From the NCBI GenBank assembly GCA_002914845.1, contig JXTC01000041.1, forward strand, positions 1,297,240-1,361,239: a DNA stretch of 64,000 nt. Reading direction: 5' to 3'. A model generated the notes under the pieces. The model saw only the letters and a list, made by a program, of their open reading frames with translations, was not told the DNA's origin and did not search any database. Every line of letters begins with the position of its first letter. Within the stretch, counting starts at the first letter, position 1. The stretch is from Trema orientale. Its lineage: Eukaryota; Streptophyta; Magnoliopsida; Rosales; Cannabaceae. The position numbers and the translations under genes were made by a program. Of the stretch, positions 60,256-64,000 are shown piece by piece.

Positions 60256-61449
60256 CCCTCTCAAAAGTGATATAATCTAATAGTGGTAGTAAATTTAGTT
60301 AAACATTTGAAAAAAGTGATAATTGTCTACTTAACCAGAAAAAATAAATAAATATAATTTTAAAAAAGCCTAAAATATGACATTTTTGCAATATTAACCA
60401 TATTTTTTGGTTTGTGCAAAATTATGTCTCCATATTTGAAATCTCTGTTTGAGTGATGGGAGGAGGTGTTTTTGAATGGTCCATTCCAATGCTCACATTC
60501 TAATCACAACACATTCCACTATTTTTTCCATTCAAATGTCTCCCATTCCAATTATAACACATTCCACAATTTCCATTCAAATACACCCATTCAAATAGAC
60601 GAACCAAACAGGTCGAAAATCATTCATTCTTTAAACAAGATATTGATTTTGAGAAATTTTCTTTTATAACTGTAAAGATAAAAGTAAGACTAAATATGTG
60701 TGTGTATATATATATATATATATAGGTACTGTTTCCATATGAATATTAAATTAACCAAAAATTATGCCTGAATTACAATATTTTATAGGGCTTTTTCTCT
60801 AAAAATGGGGAACGTAGAAATAAAAAGAATATTAAAGGCTTTGGCTCAAGGTGGGGCCAGCCATTCGCCCAGGACCTGAGCTGGCTCCAAAGTATATCCA
60901 TTGATATAGTAGACGATTATAAATACTGAAGTATTTATATAATGAATTTTGCCATTTTTATGTTTACATATTACTGTATTGACTAATATGTTCAGCTATT
61001 TAGTTAGAAAAATTAAAAGTTGAACAATTATTATAATGAATTATCAAAAGCGGTCAATCATTTAGCCAAATGGCCCTAATAGGTACAAGTGTTTTTGTGT
61101 TTTGGCCTTGTACTATAGGGTACACTCCTAAATTTTGAAGATTTTCAATTTGCTATTACTCCTAACATGTTAATTTATCTAATTTTTACTGCTGAGTTTT
61201 CAAATCTCTTGTTCTACTATTTTGGCAAGAATTATTTTTAATTCCTAATTTTGGTTCTGATATATAATTATATGGTTCAAAACCGAGATAAAATATCATT
61301 CGAAGTAGCAAATTGACACAATTCAAAATTAAGGTGCCATATGGATATTCACCAAATAATTTAGGGGTCGAAAACAAAAACAGAAACAACAACCCTAGAG
61401 AAATATAAGTGAGTGTTAGAGACAAGTTCATTAATTCTAATTTAATGTA
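60256..61449. other. AT-rich intergenic DNA with MITE-like debris
   Basis: No gene. At 60460-60620 words such as CCATTCCAAT, CACATTC and GAACCAAACAGGTCG resemble the end of a hAT-type MITE. A (TA)n run lies at 60708-60723. A GC-richer patch at 60840-60900 is unexplained. Confidence 0.35.
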
Positions 61450-62034
61450 GGGAAATTATTACTAAAATACCCTCTGTTTTGAAAAAATATGAAAAAAAAC
61501 CTTGTGTTTTTAAAAATTCAAAATAAGTACCTTCTATTTAACAAATATTATCACTAAAATACTCTTTGTTTTAAAAAAGTGTGAAAAAAAATCCTTATAT
61601 TATTAAAACTTCAAAATAAATACCTTCTATTTGAATTATCATATCATTTGCTACCTTTGACTAGTCAAAAGCTTCAAAAAAATTAGTAAAACTAACATTT
61701 TACTTATATTATATTATTTTAAAAAACACACCACACTTGAAAATAAAAGGAGATAAAATACACATAATCTAAAATCTCTTAAAAAAAACTCTTCTATCCA
61801 TTGTTGTGGCACAAATCTAGAGAAAAAAATCTAAATTTTTTGAAAATTTCTCAAATAGAAGATATTTATTTTGAATTTTTAATAATACAAGGATTTTTTT
61901 TTCACACTTTTTTAAAACAGAAAGTATTTTAGTAATAATTTTTATTAAATAGAAGGTACTTATTTTAAATTTCTAAAAATACGATTTTTTTTCATAATTT
62001 TTAAAAATAGAAGATATTTTAGTGATAATTACTC
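61450..62034. mobile_element. MULE-type MITE with tandemly doubled arms (9-bp TSD)
   Basis: A 585-bp element. Left end GGGAAATTATTACTAAAAT, right end the inverse of GAGTAATTATCACTAAAAT; arms pair over about 200 bases. Within each arm a unit of about 105 bases (TATTACTAAAATAC...GTTTTAAAAAA...AATAAGTACCTTCTATTT) occurs twice. Flanks are TTTAATGTA (61441-61449) and TTTAATTTA (62035-62043), a 9-bp target duplication with one change. Non-coding middle. Confidence 0.8.
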
Positions 62035-62043
62035 TTTAATTTA

Positions 62044-63369
62044 CTCTCTCTTTTTTTTTTGTTCTATTTTCTATTATTGGTATGGGGAAGGAGATGGTGT
62101 CACACTGTCACTGTTACTGTTAGCAACAAATGAAGCAAAATGTGATGGTCAGAGAGAGAGATATTTAAGATTTTCGAATAGAAAATGAATAAAGGAGGTG
62201 GTGGTGGTGGTGGTGGGGCCGGTGACTGGTAGGGGGTGGCTGGCGGGGCCCACTGGGGTCTGAAATTTGGGCCAAAGGCCTATAAGGCTATAATGGTTCA
62301 TGCACCTTCCCCTCTTCGCGTCTTCAACTTTCGCATTCAAAAACAACGAACGAAACTGCACCCCGAACTAAAATAAATTAAAAAGAAAAAATAAAATAAA
62401 AATAACAAAAAAGTTTTTAATAATTCATCGATTTCCTGTCAGAATAAATCAGACCAATCTTGGGTTTGATTCTGCTTCTATGGCGGTGAACACCAATAAC
62501 CAGTACCACATCATTATCAACTACTTCCACCACCACAACTACGTTAATAGCTCCCTTTCTTCTTCACCAAACTTGAGATTTTTGGCTTGGTTTTCATATA
62601 AAGAGTTTTACTAGTTTTGGCAGGTTAGCGCTTTCTTCACCATGTATCTCTCTAATTCATGAGTTTGTTTTGGTTGTTCATCTCTGTTGTGTGTAGGATC
62701 TTAGATCTAGTTCCTATTTCAATGTTGTGATACCTTAGCGAAAATAACCATCTGGGTTTTGCTTGGTTGCCCGGAAAATGGTCATGATTCATTTGGGCAT
62801 CTTACATATTGCTTCTTCTCTCTTGCCTTTTTCTGATTCTCAGCTAACCGTCAACATGTGGCATTTGAAGATTTGAATTCATATTGTTTTTTTTTTTTTT
62901 ATGTTTTTTTTTAGTTCGTTTCATTTTCTGACGCATGTTTTCCTTTTTCGTTTGATGATAGATACACTTTTAAGATCAACATACTATACTTATATATATG
63001 TATACATTCCCCTTGAAGATGACCTCCATATTTTGACAACGACGATGACACTCTTTGCAAAGGAAACATGTTGGCATTATTGCCCGCAAGATATTATAGG
63101 AGTTAGATACGTGTTGAATTTGTTAATGGCAATTGGAACCTAGAAGTTGGAGTTTACTTCAATAGAGTAAGAGATAAATGAGACCAAATTTTGTAGCCAA
63201 GGATTAAGGTGGGCTAATTAAAGTAGATTTGGTGTTGAAAGGAGACTATGACAGTAGAGCAAGAAACCGAAAAAGAATTCTATTTTCTTCATTCCTATTT
63301 GAGTTCTTTAATTGTGTCTATGGCTGATTGACTTTTGTCATGATGGTCAGTTGATAACTTATTTCTTAG
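62044..63369 (+). other. Promoter- or leader-like DNA of an unseen gene
   Basis: After CT- and GGT-microsatellites (62041, 62190-62215), a CCTATAAGG word at 62279-62287 is followed by a CT-rich, GC-richer leader (62300-62360) and an ATG at 62480. That ATG opens a 44-codon frame to a TAG ending at 62614. The frame matches nothing I recognise and could be an upstream ORF or chance. From 62620 on the DNA looks like an intron or flank. Any downstream gene is interrupted by, or lies beyond, the copia element at the right edge. Confidence 0.3.
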
Positions 63370-63592
63370 TGTATCTGGAATAGAATATTAGAAGATTATA
63401 TATGCTATCATGACGCAATAAATAGCAATAGATATTTCTAGAATGAGTTTGCTAGTTTGTTATGGTTTGTTAGCCTTCCTGGCACATGAAGCTCTCTCCT
63501 ATATACATTCTCTCCTATATACATGCCCTCTATTGCATCTTTTTGGAATCAATGAGAATGTGTCATTTTCATTCCGTGCTTTTCTTCTAATA
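63370..63592 (+). repeat. Probable 5' LTR of a copia element
   Basis: A stretch with a CCTATATACA promoter-like word doubled (63499 and 63514), an AATCAATGAGAATG R/U5-like phrase (63548) and a T-rich end sits directly before a primer-binding site. The 5' boundary (TGTATCTGG at 63370 is one candidate) and the exact 3' end are uncertain. Confidence 0.5.
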
Positions 63593-63603
63593 TGGTATCA
63601 GAG
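63593..63603 (+). promoter_or_regulatory. Primer-binding site (initiator tRNA-Met)
   Basis: TGGTATCAGAG is the standard complement to the 3' end of plant initiator tRNA-Met, used by most copia elements. It sits between the LTR and the gag start codon 40 bases on. Confidence 0.85.
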
Positions 63604-63642
63604 AATTTTCCTCCTGCTGCCTTCTCATATCGTCTCTAACCC

Positions 63643-64000
63643 ATGGCTCGTGGTGGCCAGAATAACAACAATAATCGCTTTCAGCCCCTTTCCTCACCTC
63701 TTTCTTCCTCTGTTATGGCTCAAGTCGATCTTCCCACTCTCGACAATATCCATAGCCCCTTCCTTTTACACAACAGTGATCATCCGAGTTTAATCCTTGT
63801 TTCTCATACTCTCACCGGTCCTAACTACAACACTTGGACCTGTGCCATGCTCATGGCTCTTAACGCCAAACACAAACTTGGCTTTGTTGATGGTACCATT
63901 CCCAAACCTCCCACCCATGATGCTGCTGCCGCAATTTGGTCCAGATGCAACAGTATGGTGACTTCTTGGCTCCTCAACGCTGTCACTAAAGAAATTACAG
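63643..64000 (+). CDS. Copia gag-polyprotein N-terminus (runs off the window)
   Basis: Open from ATG at 63643 to the window end, 119 full codons without a stop. It starts MARGGQNNNNNRF and contains the copia gag motif block SHTLTGPNYNTWTCAM, then LGFVDGTIPKPP, and a CNSMVTSWLLNAV segment. This matches the N-terminal gag domain of plant Ty1/copia polyproteins. With its LTR, primer-binding site and open frame the element may be intact, but protease, integrase and reverse transcriptase would lie outside. Confidence 0.88.
   Translation, partial: MARGGQNNNNNRFQPLSSPLSSSVMAQVDLPTLDNIHSPFLLHNSDHPSLILVSHTLTGPNYNTWTCAMLMALNAKHKLGFVDGTIPKPPTHDAAAAIWSRCNSMVTSWLLNAVTKEIT

Overview
This is a nuclear DNA window from a flowering plant, almost certainly a eudicot. 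The DNA is AT-rich with long A/T tracts. The genes are split by GT-AG introns, the proteins are plant types, and the intergenic space is filled with retrotransposons and small inverted-repeat elements. I cannot name the species.

Four host genes can be rebuilt exon by exon, all on the + strand. (1) 554-2997: an LLM-domain B-class GATA zinc-finger transcription factor (GNC/GNL type). (2) 16035-21985: the P subunit of mitochondrial glycine decarboxylase, 15 exons, with a small sequence gap and an apparent GC-AG first intron. (3) 43586-50390: a Raf-like MAPKKK of the CTR1/EDR1 group, 13 exons, 959 codons plus stop. (4) 55007-57179: a chloroplast membrane protein of the CGLD27/Ycf36 (DUF1230) family, 4 exons, 278 residues. 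Genes 1, 2 and 4 all have links to leaf or chloroplast function, but nothing suggests they act as a unit; this is ordinary plant gene order.

Between genes 2 and 3 lies the most complex object, a rearranged Ty3/gypsy element of the Tat type at about 29176-40874. Its right LTR (40147-40874) is on +, but its left LTR (30346-31074) and gag are inverted, followed by a + strand pol with many stops. Between pol and the right LTR are two tandem arrays and an antisense multi-exon gene with its own TATA box.

Elsewhere there is a Ty1/copia RNase H remnant (11881-12240), the 5' end of another copia element running off the right edge (LTR, primer-binding site, gag), several LTR-like remnants, a tRNA-derived SINE, two very long hairpin (palindromic) elements (24221-25628 and 52130-52954), and MITEs. 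Three MITEs form one family with exact 9-bp target duplications; another (61450-62034) has tandemly repeated arms. A degenerate 11-bp minisatellite lies at 59972-60255.

No rRNA or tRNA gene and no CRISPR array was seen. Assembly gaps: 17452-17472, 29293-29771, and single N at 1922, 28247 and 36607. Exon limits were placed by eye from reading frame and GT/AG signals.
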